A stretch of DNA of 64,000 nt from Cycas panzhihuaensis. Lineage: Eukaryota > Cycadophyta. Within the stretch, counting starts at the first letter, position 1; every line of letters begins with the position of its first letter. Made by a program: the position numbers and the translations under genes. Shown here piece after piece: positions 38,538 to 53,370 of the stretch. The notes under the pieces were generated by a model, which ran no database searches, was not told the DNA's origin, and saw nothing but the letters and a program-made list of their open reading frames with translations. The DNA lies in contig CM041465.1 of NCBI GenBank assembly GCA_023213395.1, forward strand, positions 79,801,741 to 79,865,740, read 5' to 3'.

Positions 38538-38542
38538 TGGAG

Positions 38543-39778
38543 TAGATCAAGACATGAGGTGGAGGTAATGGCTGATAAGGAAAATTTAGGTTTGGGATTA
38601 GAAGGAAACTCATTAGTAGAGTGGTCTTAGGGTTCAACATCATATTCATGCTCAATCTCCACATCATCCTCTAAAGATAAGTTAGGTTCAATTATAAAGA
38701 CTATCTTTCTAGCTTTGCATATTCTACCATGACCGGAGGTCTATTTTTTAGAACATTACATACATAGACTGACTTCTTGACAATATTGTACCTATGTTGG
38801 AGTAATGTGAATGGACTTTGAGGATGGTTCCTTAGTGCATTACGCGAGAGATGTAGATGGCATATCTTCTGGTTGTGGGCGTGATCATTGGTAGTCAATT
38901 AGGCGTGGTCTTTGGGACTAGGCAATATCTCATTGATAATCAACTTATCAGGATCGTGGAAACCAAGTGGAGTCTCATCTGAATGGAGGACTTTCTAAGG
39001 TAAATTTTGGTTCTACTGCTTTAGCCATGTTGATTGCATCTTTTAGAGTGGATAGGGATACTATCTTCAGGCACATTTGGATTTGCTCTTTAAGTTCAGA
39101 CACATATGTATCTATCTCTATCTATTTATCAAGTTGTTGATCAACCTAATTATATAGAGATTAGAACTCATCAGTGTATACTTCAATAGAGGATAATTGT
39201 TTCAACTTTGTTAGTTGTATGAAAAAAGATTGATTTCAAGTATCTTCATGTTTCTCAAAAATATAGGTAGAGAAGTGTGCCCAAGACTAACTAGAAGGGT
39301 ACTTTTACTTCTACCATTGAAACCAATAGTGTGCCTTCCTATCTAAGTGGATGGAAGCAAATATAAGTTGTTCATTTATTGACATTCGGTTAAGTGTAAA
39401 GTAGGACTTTAGTTTATTAATCTAATTTTACGTATTTTCCTTATTGAGATCCAGATCAAATGTGGGTATTTTGATCTTATGATGAAATGGTTATTGCTAA
39501 CGTGGAGGCAGAGTCAAGGTTTGCTATGGTATAGGGCCAATTAAAGAGAAGGTACCTAATAGCTAAGTAAAGATGTTGGCTATCTATTGCAGTATCTATC
39601 ATATATCAGACTAAGTTACAAAGGTTCACATGTTTATATTAGCTTTCTTCTGTATGATAACTAATTTATTTTTAACCTCCACATGCATGTTATCTAGATC
39701 TTACCTAATTTTTTCTTGAATATTGATGACTTGGGTCTTGAGTGCAAAGATTTTGTCACTATTGCTTGGAGGAGCTAT
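38543..39778 (-). pseudogene. Element E gag
   Basis: Aligned with the D and F gag. The start codon is ATA (39778-39776) in place of ATG, followed by an APPSNSDKIFALKTQV frame. The zinc-knuckle equivalent is near 38760-38705. It breaks off at the F insertion; the continuation is the protease at 31858. Stops throughout. Confidence 0.8.
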
Positions 39779-40197
39779 GGAGAAAGGGAATAAAGAGACA
39801 AGAATAAGTGGAAAGAAGGGTGAATGAATGAAGTGGGAAAGATCATGAAAGAATAGGACATAAGAATTAGGGAGTTATTAAGGAGGAGAAGGGGGTAAAT
39901 GGGGAGATGTGGGGTATCTATAGCCTATTGACCCCGAAAACTACATAAGTAAGATATCTAGTGCACTTGGATGAGTGCAGAAAGCTTGTTCAAATGAGGT
40001 ATATGAGGTGTAGGGGTGGTGGAGCCTACTAGTGACCCAGGTACAGAAAAGTATAAAAATTGCTTGTATGTACTAACCTAGTGTAAAATGACCAATATCG
40101 TATGCTGATCGAATTGAGGTATATAAGTTGTAAGGGTAATTTTTAACTATGAACTTATACCATGAAGAGTGACTAAGTTGAGTTTTTTTCTTCTTCT

Positions 40198-40271
<74 letters not shown>

Positions 40272-41111
40272 CTATAGTGAGTTTGATAGCGTTGATAGGT
40301 TTTGAGTTTAGGCAGTCAGTAAAAATTAATTTTTTTTTTTTTAAAATATGATGTGACTTACAATCTAAATCAGGAATTGGAGTATGTGTAGTAGAGTATC
40401 ATACCAACTATTAGACAAGGTATGTTTAGTCCTATAGGCCTACCAATAAACTGTAGAAGTTTAGGGCAAGTAGCTTCATGAGACTAACTACTAACCACTA
40501 CATTACAAAACTTCAACGATCAATAGTTTGCCTATGCTAGGAAGGATTTAGGACCTAAAGGGGTCCTTCTATATAACCAAAGATACATGGAAGTACACTT
40601 TTGTAGCTAGGTTCTATCTAGTGCTTGGTTCAAGAGTGTGTTCAGAGTATTATCTACACTTCTTTACTCAAGGAGCAGAAAAGCCATGATGCAGTTAGCT
40701 AGAATGACATATCCCTATGATATTTAAAGACCCTTGATATAGGGTCTCTACCTAACTACTTAGGTTACCGCCCAGTGGTGTTATCTACCTAGGAAAGAGA
40801 GGTGCAATGGATAAAGAGTAACCACCTAATGGTATTATCTACCCTTAGGATATAACTCAATATAAAAATTGAATTAGAGAAATGAAACTAAAAATTGGAT
40901 GAAAAGAAAAGAACAAATTACTAGCATTACGTAGTAGAAGAACTTTCATTTCCCTCATTACTCCTGAACTGTCCTGGTACCATTTCTCAATCTCCATGGA
41001 AAGAGTACTAAGTGAAGGTCTTTCCATAATCTTTATCTGAGTAGAGAGAGTACTCGATCTGATAGAGAAAAAATTTAATTTTCTAGGTAGCTTCTCATGA
41101 TCGTAAATATA
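39779..41111 (-). other. Untranslated leader of element E with long GA repeat
   Basis: The plus strand shows (CT)n at 40201-40269, the longest of the four leader GA tracts. Otherwise aligned with the F leader. The open frame at 40169-40351 is a repeat artefact. Confidence 0.75.
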
Positions 41112-41123
41112 GCTCTAATACCA
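41112..41123 (-). promoter_or_regulatory. Primer-binding site of element E
   Basis: Minus TGGTATTAGAGC, identical to the F site. Confidence 0.9.
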
Positions 41124-41125
41124 CT

Positions 41126-41542
41126 TGGTATGTATCATCTTACATGTGATCCTTAAGATAGTAGAATAATGCTAATTATAACTACATTATTCTGACCAAT
41201 AGGGTAATTAAATTATCAAAAAATCTAATAAGAATATAAGAGAGCCAATTGATCACAAAAAATAAAGAGTACCGTAGCATAATCTTTACAAAAGTAACAT
41301 TAAACTAACCATATTTTATAATCTATGACCCTTATATATACAAAAGAGGATCTTTCGCATGTAATCCTATTGGTGGCCTAAGTGGCCTTACATTCTATTA
41401 GACAATATAGCAGCCATGCATACCATTCACCAACTTATCGACTCGTATACTAAGTTCCATAATTAACCTTATCTTTTAACTTCCTGGTAGCTATCTATAA
41501 AATAGTGCTTTAATATAACTCGGTGAGATAAGTTATGTAATA
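41126..41542 (-). repeat. 5' LTR of element E
   Basis: Minus TATTACATAACTTATC...GATACATACCA, 417 bp. It abuts the CA/TA array at 41543. Confidence 0.93.
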
Positions 41543-44790
<3,248 letters not shown>

Positions 44791-44849
44791 TATTTGAATA
44801 AATTTATTTTTTAAAACATAATAGTTACAAACTTTGGTAATATGATTAT

Positions 44850-46075
44850 CCTTAAGTTTAACAGTTTAAATTTCTTAAATTGGAGTAGTAGGATGAGACC
44901 CATCCTTGTAACTAAAGACATGTGAGATATTGTGAAAATATGATATATAGATATTAGTAAGAATGCCACTCTAGTAGAAAAGTAAGTCTACAAAGAATGT
45001 ATGAAAAAGGATAATGAAGCACTAGCATTAATCTTTTGTGCCTTATAAGATCATATTTTACCAAGAGTTAGTGAAGTATCAAAATCTAAAGAAGCATGGG
45101 ATAGAAGGAGTAGCCTCTTGTAGAAAAGTAAGTCTACAAAGAATGTATGAAAAAGGATAATGAAGCACTAGCATTAATCTTTTGTGCCTTATAAGATCAT
45201 ATTTTCCCAAGAGGTAGTCAAGTATCAAAATTTAAAGAAACATGGGATAGAAGGAGTAGCCTCATCAAAACTTTAAATATTAAGGAGTAAATTTGAGAAC
45301 TTAAGGGTGTTATTCAAGGAAACCATTAATGAGTTTATAATTAAGGTTCAATATCTAGTGAACTAAATAAGATCTCTTGGAGAAACACTTATTGAATAAA
45401 GTGTTGTGGAATAAATACTTAGATGTATTATAGAAATTAAAAGGTTTAAAATAGTAGCCACAAGCATATAAGTATCTAAGGACCTAAGCACCTTGAAGAT
45501 AAAATAATTAAGTGCAGTGTTAATGGCTATTGAGGAAAAGAAGAGCACTAATGAATCCTTGGAATATGCCTCTGTAACAAAGGCTAGAATCAAATCAAAT
45601 ATCCAAGCTCAAAGCTCAAGGATAAGGGATCATTCCCTAAGGGGGAGAGACATGAATTCAAGATAGTATGCACACTAAGATCAACATCTTAGATACTAAG
45701 CACCTCATCAAAGGCATCAAGGATCTAATCAAAGATACCTAAGTCAAAGTAGATACTAAAGCCAAGAAAGATATCAAGAAGTTAGCTAATATTGTTATAA
45801 TTGCCAAGGCCAAAGTAATTTTCAAAGGCCTAATCCACATTATCTAAGTAATAGATAAGGTAACAATTAAGGCCTATATTTAGAAAGGGGAAGGATACCC
45901 TCTATGGATAGAGAAACCCCTAAAAGTAGGATCTTGTCAAAAAATAAGAGATCCTATCCAATGCCATATTTTCATAAGGTTGGCCACACAAAGGATAGAT
46001 GTTTTGCTAAAAATAGCCATCCAATAAGAGGAAGTGCCAATACAGTCATTGAAAATGAGTAAAATGATTGACTAT
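44850..46075 (+). pseudogene. Copia gag
   Basis: UBN2-type gag: W.SRMRPIL and DM*DIV near 44881-44930, then NEALALIFCAL*DHILPRVSE near 45015-45085, the usual core of plant copia gag. A 146-base tandem duplication (44974-45265) repeats this core and shifts the frame. The zinc knuckle near 45965-46010 survives as FHKVGHTKDRCFAK, with its leading Cys pair replaced. The capsid/nucleocapsid role is inferred from family. Confidence 0.8.
44974..45265 (+). repeat. 146-bp tandem duplication within copia gag
   Basis: Units 44974-45119 and 45120-45265, starting GTAGAAAAGTAAGTCTACAAAG. Only a handful of differences between units, so the duplication is recent compared with the decay of the element. 146 is not a multiple of 3. 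Confidence 0.95.
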
Positions 46076-46094
46076 TTTTACCAAGCCTTATTAC

Positions 46095-46965
46095 CAACAA
46101 AGAAGAAGATTGTTGGTACATATATTCTAGATGCTCCACCTACATGACATAAAAGGAAGGGATATTCCATACTATTGACAGGTCTAAGAAGGACAAAATC
46201 ATGTTTACTGATGATACGTATCATGAATCTAATGGAAGAGGTAACATCTTCATCAAAATAGACACAACAAAGACTAGATACCTTGATGATGTCCTCCATA
46301 TTCCAGTTCTCAAGAAGAACCTCCTATTTGTGGGACAGATAATGGAACAAGACTATAATGTTATATTTAACAATGGTGATTGTACTATTAAGGACAAAAG
46401 AAAAAACAAAGCAATTGTTGCTAAATGTAAGATGACTAGCAATAGACTATTTAAGTTAATCATACCCCCTTCAGATAATTATGTATTGAAGACATCAACC
46501 AAGATAGATAGTGATATATGGCATAAAAGGTTTAGCCACTTAAACTATGGAAGTCTAACCCTCATGAAAAGGATAAATATGGTTAAAGGTCTAACTCAAA
46601 TTGAAGCTAACAAGGACATATGTGAGGGATGCCTCCTAGGCAAACAACATAGAAAAATCTTTCTAGATGGAAGCTATAGAGTTAGGAGGCCACTTCAGCT
46701 AATCTACATAGATCTTTGTGGTCCAATGGACATCCAATCTCTAGTAGGAGCAAAATATTTCCTCATTTTTATTAATGACTATACAAGGAAGACATGGCTC
46801 TACTTCTTAAAATTTAAATCAGATACATTTCAATGCTTTGTAGACTTCAAAACCTTTGTGGAGAAGTAAAGTGGCCATAAAACACTTTCCTTAAGGTCAA
46901 ATAATGGGGGAGAGTTTATTTCTAATGAGTTTAATGCTTATTATACCTACCATGGTATTAGAAGA
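46095..46965 (+). pseudogene. Copia protease, GAG-pre-integrase and integrase N-part
   Basis: Protease: CWYIYSRCSTYMT near 46109-46148 stands where WxxDSGCSxHMT is expected; the active Asp is replaced by Tyr. The frame at 46201-46869 then runs 222 codons: DDVLHIPVLKKNLLFVGQ, the pre-integrase block DIWHKRFSHLNYGSL near 46513, CEGCLLGKQHRKIF near 46622, and the integrase core YIDLCGPM (first Asp) near 46705. After a TAA at 46867 the frame continues to RSNNGGEF near 46897, where Asn replaces the second catalytic Asp. The domain is cut by element B at 46966. Confidence 0.92.
46961..46965 (+). repeat. Target-site duplication of element B, left copy
   Basis: GAAGA immediately before the LTR TGTTTC; the right copy is at 61997-62001, identical. 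Confidence 0.95.
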
Positions 46966-49900
46966 TGTTTCTCGGCCACCAGGAATGGGTTCTTAGCAAG
47001 TCGACTTAGGTAAGTATAGGTATGCTTCTAGCCTTTAACTTTGTTACTTTTATAGAAAGGTAAACTGAAGCATCCCTTCATTGCATGGCTGACTAATACA
47101 TTCTAGTGATCATCTTGCATCCGTTGCTTGGTCATATTTCTTGATACTCTTTCAACCTATGACGATTAGTGGAGCATGCATCCCTATGGCACTCCACAAC
47201 CCTCCTATGCACCTCCATGTTGTCCTAAGAATCACTCAGCCTGTGTGATCCATCATAACCCCTTATCACATCGCATCACTTAGCACCCTACTAAGTGTGA
47301 TTAGTACACCTTTATTCCAGTTATCAGTTTCTTAAGAATCCTTCCACTCCGATACCCCATCTGGTTTAGGTCTTCCTCTTCACATGACTATCCCCAGCCA
47401 TCTTGACAAAGGGTCAACCCCTCCTAGGCCTGGGGTACCCTATTTTAAGGCTCTCAGGCATCCATTTTTGTGATGTTTGTCTATGTCACTACACTATGGC
47501 TAATGTCGCGGTACCACGGTAAACTTCATGGTACTGTGAAGTTTATCGCAGGGTGACTGTCACTCAATATTTTTTAAAATCTGTCGTGGTAATTTTCACC
47601 TTTTTTGCGAAATTACCATGTGGCTTCGACACCCCCCAGATCCTACCCTAACCCTAATCATCCATTTAGCCTAGGGTTAGGTATAAAACCCAAAAGAACC
47701 TCATTTTCCTCCTCTTTTCCCACCTACTATCCTCTCATCTCCTTCTTTCACAAGCAATTTTTTGTAGGGACACCGTTCAACACTTGAGTTCCCTGTGCTT
47801 CGACCTAAAATCCACCCTCTTCAACTTGGATTAGCGGTAGTAGGCTTGCCAACAAATGTCCTCAAGTAAGGATTCACTCTAAGTTTCACCTCCATGCCCT
47901 TTCAACAAGTTCTAGCAAGTTTATTTCCAGGCTCTAACATCCTCTTAAAGACTCCCCTATAAGCACCTTAGATTTGTTATTTCCTACTATTTTTAGGGAC
48001 AGACCTACCTCCAACTCAGTTTAGTAGGTATTATCTCATTTTTACTCTATTTCTTTCCTTCGAACTATCTTATAAGAGGTTAGATCATTGAGAATATCTT
48101 TCCTTTCTTTATTCTTCAGTGCATATAGGAGGTAGTCCCTCCATTTCTTTTCTTCCTGCCCTCTCCTAATTTTTTCCAAGGAGGCTGTAGGAGAGGATCC
48201 TAAAGAGTAAGAGAAAGGAGCCAAGGCAGGTTCCGTACCCAAGTAGGCCTGCTTCTCTTAGGCAACCCCCTTCTCCTCTTTCGTCTCTCCTGCTCGTGCC
48301 TTTCTTGAGCTACCAAGGACTCTCTAGGAATTAGCCATCACTAGATATCAGTGTATGTAGCCTCTTACTGCATTGTTTCTAGGCCTGTGTGTCTCTCTTG
48401 GGTAGTTTTTCTAGCCCCAAATAGTGTCTCTCATCCACCTTGGGTCTTAGCTTGGCTAATATTGTAATTTGCTACACATAGCAACACTTGTAACATATGT
48501 AACATTTGTAAACCTCATGATGTTTGTTTCTCCTATTATTTGTTGTTATTAGGCTATTGCAACCCGTTGTCTTATATGTCTAAGAGCAGCATGGAGGTAC
48601 ACTTGTTAGAGGGTTAGCCATTCTAAGGCTAACCTCCCACATACCTTGTCTTGTATTGATGGCTTTTGGGAGATGTAGAGTTATTCTTGGGTTGAAAGAT
48701 CACTTAACTTAAAGTACTTTAACTTGCAGTATTTTTAGCATTTTACAATTACATATATACGTATATTTGCTTGGTATTCTAGTAGCCCCTTGGAAAAGGG
48801 TAGAAAACTTTTATGATTGTAGGTTTATCATGCTGTTTGTGGAGAAGGACAAACTACAATAATCCAGGTACATTTCTTGGCTTTCCTTTTCCTTGGTTAC
48901 TTCAAATTTTGTATAGTTTCTTTTCCTTTATGTTTTCCTTACTTTCTTCCTTTTGTTTTAGGGGAGGTAAGGAAGCCCCTGCGCCACTTTTATGTTGGGA
49001 GAAGGAAAAGAAGAAGCAAGTGTAGTGCAAGACGGAAGCTTTATTTCAGCTACATCATCTTTCTATATACGTCGCCTTCCTTTTGTAGGTCTTTTCTTGC
49101 TTTTTTTAGTTTGTATATTCACATGAAAAGAACATGAAAGGAAAAGATAAAAGGGAACCAACTTGTATCATTCATTTGCACATTAGTTTACACTCTAGGA
49201 AAGAGTATTCAATAGAAGATATCCCCTTTCCTCTTTCCATTTAATTGCATACAACCCCTAAGATTTGCATCATTGCTGTGTATTTCGTGTGACATATTGG
49301 TTTGTCTCTTTTTTCTTCCGCTTCCCCTTATTTAAATTAAAAAGGAGAGCAAGGATTCACATTAAAGAGAAAGTATAATTATTGTCTTTTTACATGTATA
49401 CTTCATTTACCTCTCATTTGTATACACAAACAATTAGTCATTATTCTATTATTGCACATAGGAGGTAGACTCCCTCACACATAGAGTGGTGGGAACTTCT
49501 TCCACCACAATTCTTTATTCCTCTAACACTCCTTTTAGGTGGGTTAGTTTGAGGAGGAATCATCCCCTAAGACTTTCTCCTTTTACCCTATCACACCTAC
49601 ACCAATTTAATAACCTTATCACTCCCTCCTTTGGGTTGGTCTCATGCGAGAGGTGGTTACCTAATACTACTCTTATGAGTGTGTGCCTCCCGCCACTTAC
49701 CCACATATATCCTATCTACATCCCTTTGTCTTCCACGATAATCCACTTCCTCGTTGGGTCTTACCTTCTTGTTCCAGCCATCCAAGGGCAAGAAGACCCC
49801 TATTTTAAGGTTACTTGGGAAACTAAGGATATCCCTCACTTATGCTACCCTCCAAAATTAAAGACTAAACTACCCAGAAGAAGTTGTATACCATTCGTGG

Positions 49901-50043
49901 GTCCCGAACCTACGTTCTGACGCAAGAACGCCCTATGTGGGTGTTTCCTTTCACTTGTTGGATTAACCCCTTTACTCTGAAGCCTTCCATTGACAGTCCT
50001 AATCCTAACTAGGTGTAGTTACCACCCTATAGATGTGATTCCC
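46966..50043 (+). repeat. 5' LTR of element B (about 3.08 kb)
   Basis: TGTTTCTCGGCC...GATTCCC. Aligns end to end with 58905-61996 and, more loosely, with the A LTR. Contains an open frame of 144 codons at 49486-49920 near its 3' end, also visible (with one stop) in the 3' LTR. Confidence 0.95.
47680..47690 (+). promoter_or_regulatory. TATA box of element B 5' LTR
   Basis: GGTATAAAACC within a GGGTTAGGTATAAAACCCAA context, conserved in the A LTR and as GGTATAAAGCC at 59629 in the 3' LTR. Just upstream is CCCTAACCCTAA. Confidence 0.7.
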
Positions 50044-50044
50044 C

Positions 50045-50062
50045 TAACGACCATACTAGGGA
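50045..50062 (+). promoter_or_regulatory. Primer-binding site of element B (candidate)
   Basis: TAACGACCATACTAGGGA, one base after the LTR end, one mismatch from the A site. Probably a decayed TGGCGACC-type site. Confidence 0.6.
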
Positions 50063-50299
50063 CCTGCCAGTAAAGGAATCAGTCTTTCTCCCTTTCCTAT
50101 TGGTGCTACTACCTTTTGGTAGCTTTCATTTTTGTCTTGTTGGGCAACCCCCAATGCGTGCACTATCTTGTTTTCTCTTTTCTTCTAACACATAAGCAGG
50201 ACTTATATACGACGATTCTCACATCACTTATGAGGCCTACCTCCATTGTTGGAAGAGCCCTCATATCATTCCCTTCCCACATCGTATCCCTATCTGATC

Positions 50300-52560
50300 A
50301 TGGAGGGATCTCATTTAGATTGGACATACGATGCTTATGTGTCTGATTTCCTTGAGCCACCTACTTCCTTCCAAGGGTCTGCCTAAGGAAGTGAAGATCC
50401 CATCTATTATCCGGGTGACTAGCCACACCCGCAGTCTCACCATTCCTTTACTCACAGAGTAGAACCTTCATCTCCTTTAGAGTTTCACCACCATCATGGT
50501 GATTCTTATGAGGATTGCCCCACAGGGTCTGCTTCATATGAGGCTCTTTCTACCTCTTACAATCAGGCAGATACCCCTCCCACTGATGTAGTTGAAGCCT
50601 TAAGCCAATGTTTCTAAGTTACTCATCTCCAACCACACCCCAAGTGGTTTGAGAATGTCTTGCGAAGTGTTGTGCTCCCTTCTTCTATATCTCCACCACC
50701 TTGCTCATCTCATCCAACTCCCTTACCCATGATGAGCTTGCCTCTTACCTCTTCTTCTTCTCCCATGGTGTATGTTCCTTAGGGACCACTCAAGGTATGT
50801 CATCTTCTCAACTTACATTAAGCATGCCCCATTTAATCAGACAATTAGTCCTCCTCCCACCATTGTTTATCTATCACCTACTAGACCCAGGGGACCCACG
50901 TGTCCCTCTACTTCTAATCATATGGGGTTTGTCCCCGAACACTCCCAATACCAACCTAGGGACCCTTCTCTCTACGTACCTCCCCATTACACTACTTAAT
51001 CATGGGGGCACGGTAAAGGGAACTCCCTACCTGGTTATAGGGTGAATCCCTTGCATCCTTATAGGGTTGTGCCACCCATAGGCGGCCCATATGTGCAAAA
51101 TCTGATCTCTCACCCCTCCTTTCTGCCATCTTGTATGGCACTGCACACTACACATTTGCAAGGAGGGCCAACTCCTTCCGAAGGTATTTTCCCTCAAACT
51201 CCTTTTTAATAAGGAGCGTTCTCTCTAAGAGGGATGGGTCCATTACACCTATTCACTCCCATGCAGGTTTCTTCGAATGTGGGATTCGTGCCTCCTCACC
51301 AAGCAGTGGGAGGACAACATCCCCTTTCAAACCAAACCCTCCAAGGAGGATTTAGGCAAACCTACCCACCATCATTTCCAATTTTTGTTGACCCTATGGT
51401 CCAATCAAGGGCACGTCCCTTTATGGACTATTGATCACCCCCCTTATCTGTTGAGGCATTAAGAACTAACTTACCACCTCACCCTCTTGAAGTCCCCAAA
51501 TTTGACAAGACTTCATCGCAAGACCCAATGGAGCATATCCGTAGTTTCTCTATGGCATGCATCGACTACTGGGCCTACGACCGCATTCTCATAAAACTAT
51601 TTTCGTGATCCCTTCAAGGCGATGCCCTCAAGTAGGTTTTTTGCCTACCTGTGCATTCTATTTTTTCATCCCAATAGCTCGTGGATGAGTTCATTAACTA
51701 TTTTGATATGGCTTGTCCATTTGAGAGTGGGATGAAATCCCTTTTGTCACTTAAACAAGGTCACGATGAAATAAATTATGACTTTGTGAAGCGTTTCCAT
51801 GACCTTCTTCATTCCGCCAAGGCAGCTTTGTCTAAGGAGTTGGAGATGAACCTTTTTGTCAATGCCCTTCATCTAGAAGTCCACGTAGAAGTCCTTAAGA
51901 TGGGGGCAACTACGTGCAACTCCACCATAGTGAAGTGCTTGGCACTCGAGGCCATTGAGATCTAGGCTGGACTCAAAAAGCCTCTAAAGCCTTCATAGTG
52001 ACATGATGCACCTCCACCACCAAAAGAAATCAAAACTCAGCAACCCACTAGGTCTTCTTCCCATTCTACCAAGAAGACCCTAGATCCTCTTACTTTAGCT
52101 ATACATTCATTTGAACATACTATGAAGGAGCTCAAGCTTCAATCTCCTTCATCTCCCACATCTAAGAAGCTAGTCCATTAGGCTTCCTAAGATGTTCCTT
52201 CTAAGGGTGGCAATACCCAGTTCTCTCAAGCAAGGAAACCCAATTTCTCCCTTGATAAGAAGTGGTGCTCCATCCATGGGGAGTGCTTCTACAATGATTC
52301 GTGGTGTCGAGCCTAGTATCCTAAGGCTGTCTTGCAACATGACTATTCCCCAAAATGGGCATCTAGGCCCAACCTAGACCAGCCTATTCATAGAGATCCC
52401 TTCCTCAAACATGGGGAATGTGATCGCAACCCCCAACAAAAGAATAACTGGAACCAAGAAAGGACTTTAAACCCTCACCCTTCACAAGCTAAAAGGAAGT
52501 GTGCGAGGAATTCATCCTCTTCCTCAGGTTCCCCTGACTGATGTGTCCCCTCACCTTTGC
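50300..52560 (+). pseudogene. Element B gag
   Basis: ATG at 50300 (MEGSHLDWTYDAY) matches the A start at 7406. P/S-rich N-terminal part to about 51350, then the capsid-like part: VPKFDKTSSQDPMEHIRSF near 51497 and, in the same frame after a few stops, an open stretch 51681-51965 with FESGMKSLLSLKQGHDEINY and KRFHDLLHSAK, a retrotransposon-gag (PF03732-like) pattern. A zinc-knuckle-like WCSIHGECF with a later C sits near 52265-52310. The frame is held over long stretches, broken by stops. Confidence 0.82.
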
Positions 52561-52639
52561 GATCCTAGAATAAGGGAAAGAAGGTCATTCAGTTGCTTAA
52601 GACTACCCCATTATATGCTTTAACCTAGTCTCAAGCGAT

Positions 52640-53370
52640 CAAAGAGGCAAATGGTGCCTCTTCATCCACATCTTACCTTGACCTCCTTTCGGAAACCTCT
52701 CTTCTGGAAGTCCCTACGCTTCCCAAGACCGTTGCTATGCATCCTAGCCATTATGACTTTCGAAGGGCTCTTCCCCAACCTACTATGAAGGGGAAGCCCT
52801 TCTCTATCATCGACAAGCTTTACACTATCATTATTGGGATGTCCTTGATGGAAGTCTTGAGAAGTTATCCTGAGCAACACACTCTTCTTCTTAAAGCTCT
52901 TGGCCAATAAGATGCTTCTATCCATGCAGTAGGCACCACCTTCCATGGACCATCTATCATCTCATTCGATCCCCAAGATCTCCTATCTCCCAGTGAATGG
53001 GAGAAGCTTTTACATTATCCATTCGTCATTTATGTTGACACTCATGATTTTATCATAAAGAGGACCATCATAGATAATGGCTCCTCGGTTAATGATATGC
53101 CTACGTACATGCTCAAGGAGCTGGGCATAATAGCTCTTGCCTCTATCCCTTAGAAATGTTAAGGGTATGACAGGACTGAGAAGTCTCCCTTAGGGACAGT
53201 CTCCCTTTCCCTTACCTTAGGAGGGAAGACCGTTTCTATCGAAGTTGTTATACTTGATATCAATGTGGAGTACAACCTCTTATTAGGTCGACCATGGCTT
53301 AACCAAATGGGAGCAATCTGCTCCTTGCATTGGGGGCAACTTAAATTTATCCATGAAGGATAAGTTAAGG
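52640..53370 (+). pseudogene. Element B aspartic protease region
   Basis: Upstream conserved block SHYDFRRALPQPT near 52748 and MSLMEVLRSYPEQ near 52839 also occur in A (5000-4870), so they belong to the family's gag-pro junction. Active site IIDNGSSVNDMP near 53070-53105. The C-terminal block YNLLLGRPWLNQMGAICS near 53272 is typical of Ty3/gypsy retropepsins. A few stops. It would process Gag. Confidence 0.85.

Larger units (their letters stand above)
28122..41542 (-). mobile_element. Element E: chromovirus copy on minus strand, interrupted by F
   Basis: 5' LTR 41542-41126, 3' LTR 28536-28122. Internal sequence is continuous across the F insertion: gag ends at 38538 and resumes at about 31853. 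Without F and one target duplication the length is 6737 bp, matching C, D and F. Flanks are ATATA (28117-28121) and ATACA (41543-41547), again microsatellite. Dead: altered RT box (FFDN) and many stops. Confidence 0.92.
44800..46965 (+). mobile_element. Ty1/copia element, left part (gag to mid-integrase)
   Basis: Plus-strand copia order: gag, protease, GAG-pre-integrase, integrase core. It is cut at 46965 by element B and resumes at 62002. The sequences join across the 5-bp duplication GAAGA, restoring the integrase motif order (HGIRR then YTNPYTP). Integrase before RT is diagnostic of copia. The sublineage is not assigned. Confidence 0.93.

Noticed and set aside
13411-41542. Endogenous pararetrovirus origin for the RT domains
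   Set aside because: The order RT-RNase H-integrase-chromodomain, LTRs, primer sites, polypurine tracts and 5-bp duplications are all Ty3/gypsy; no movement-protein or coat-protein domain was seen.
46078-46299. Minus-strand open frame of 73 codons
   Set aside because: Antisense shadow of the copia protease/pre-integrase frame.
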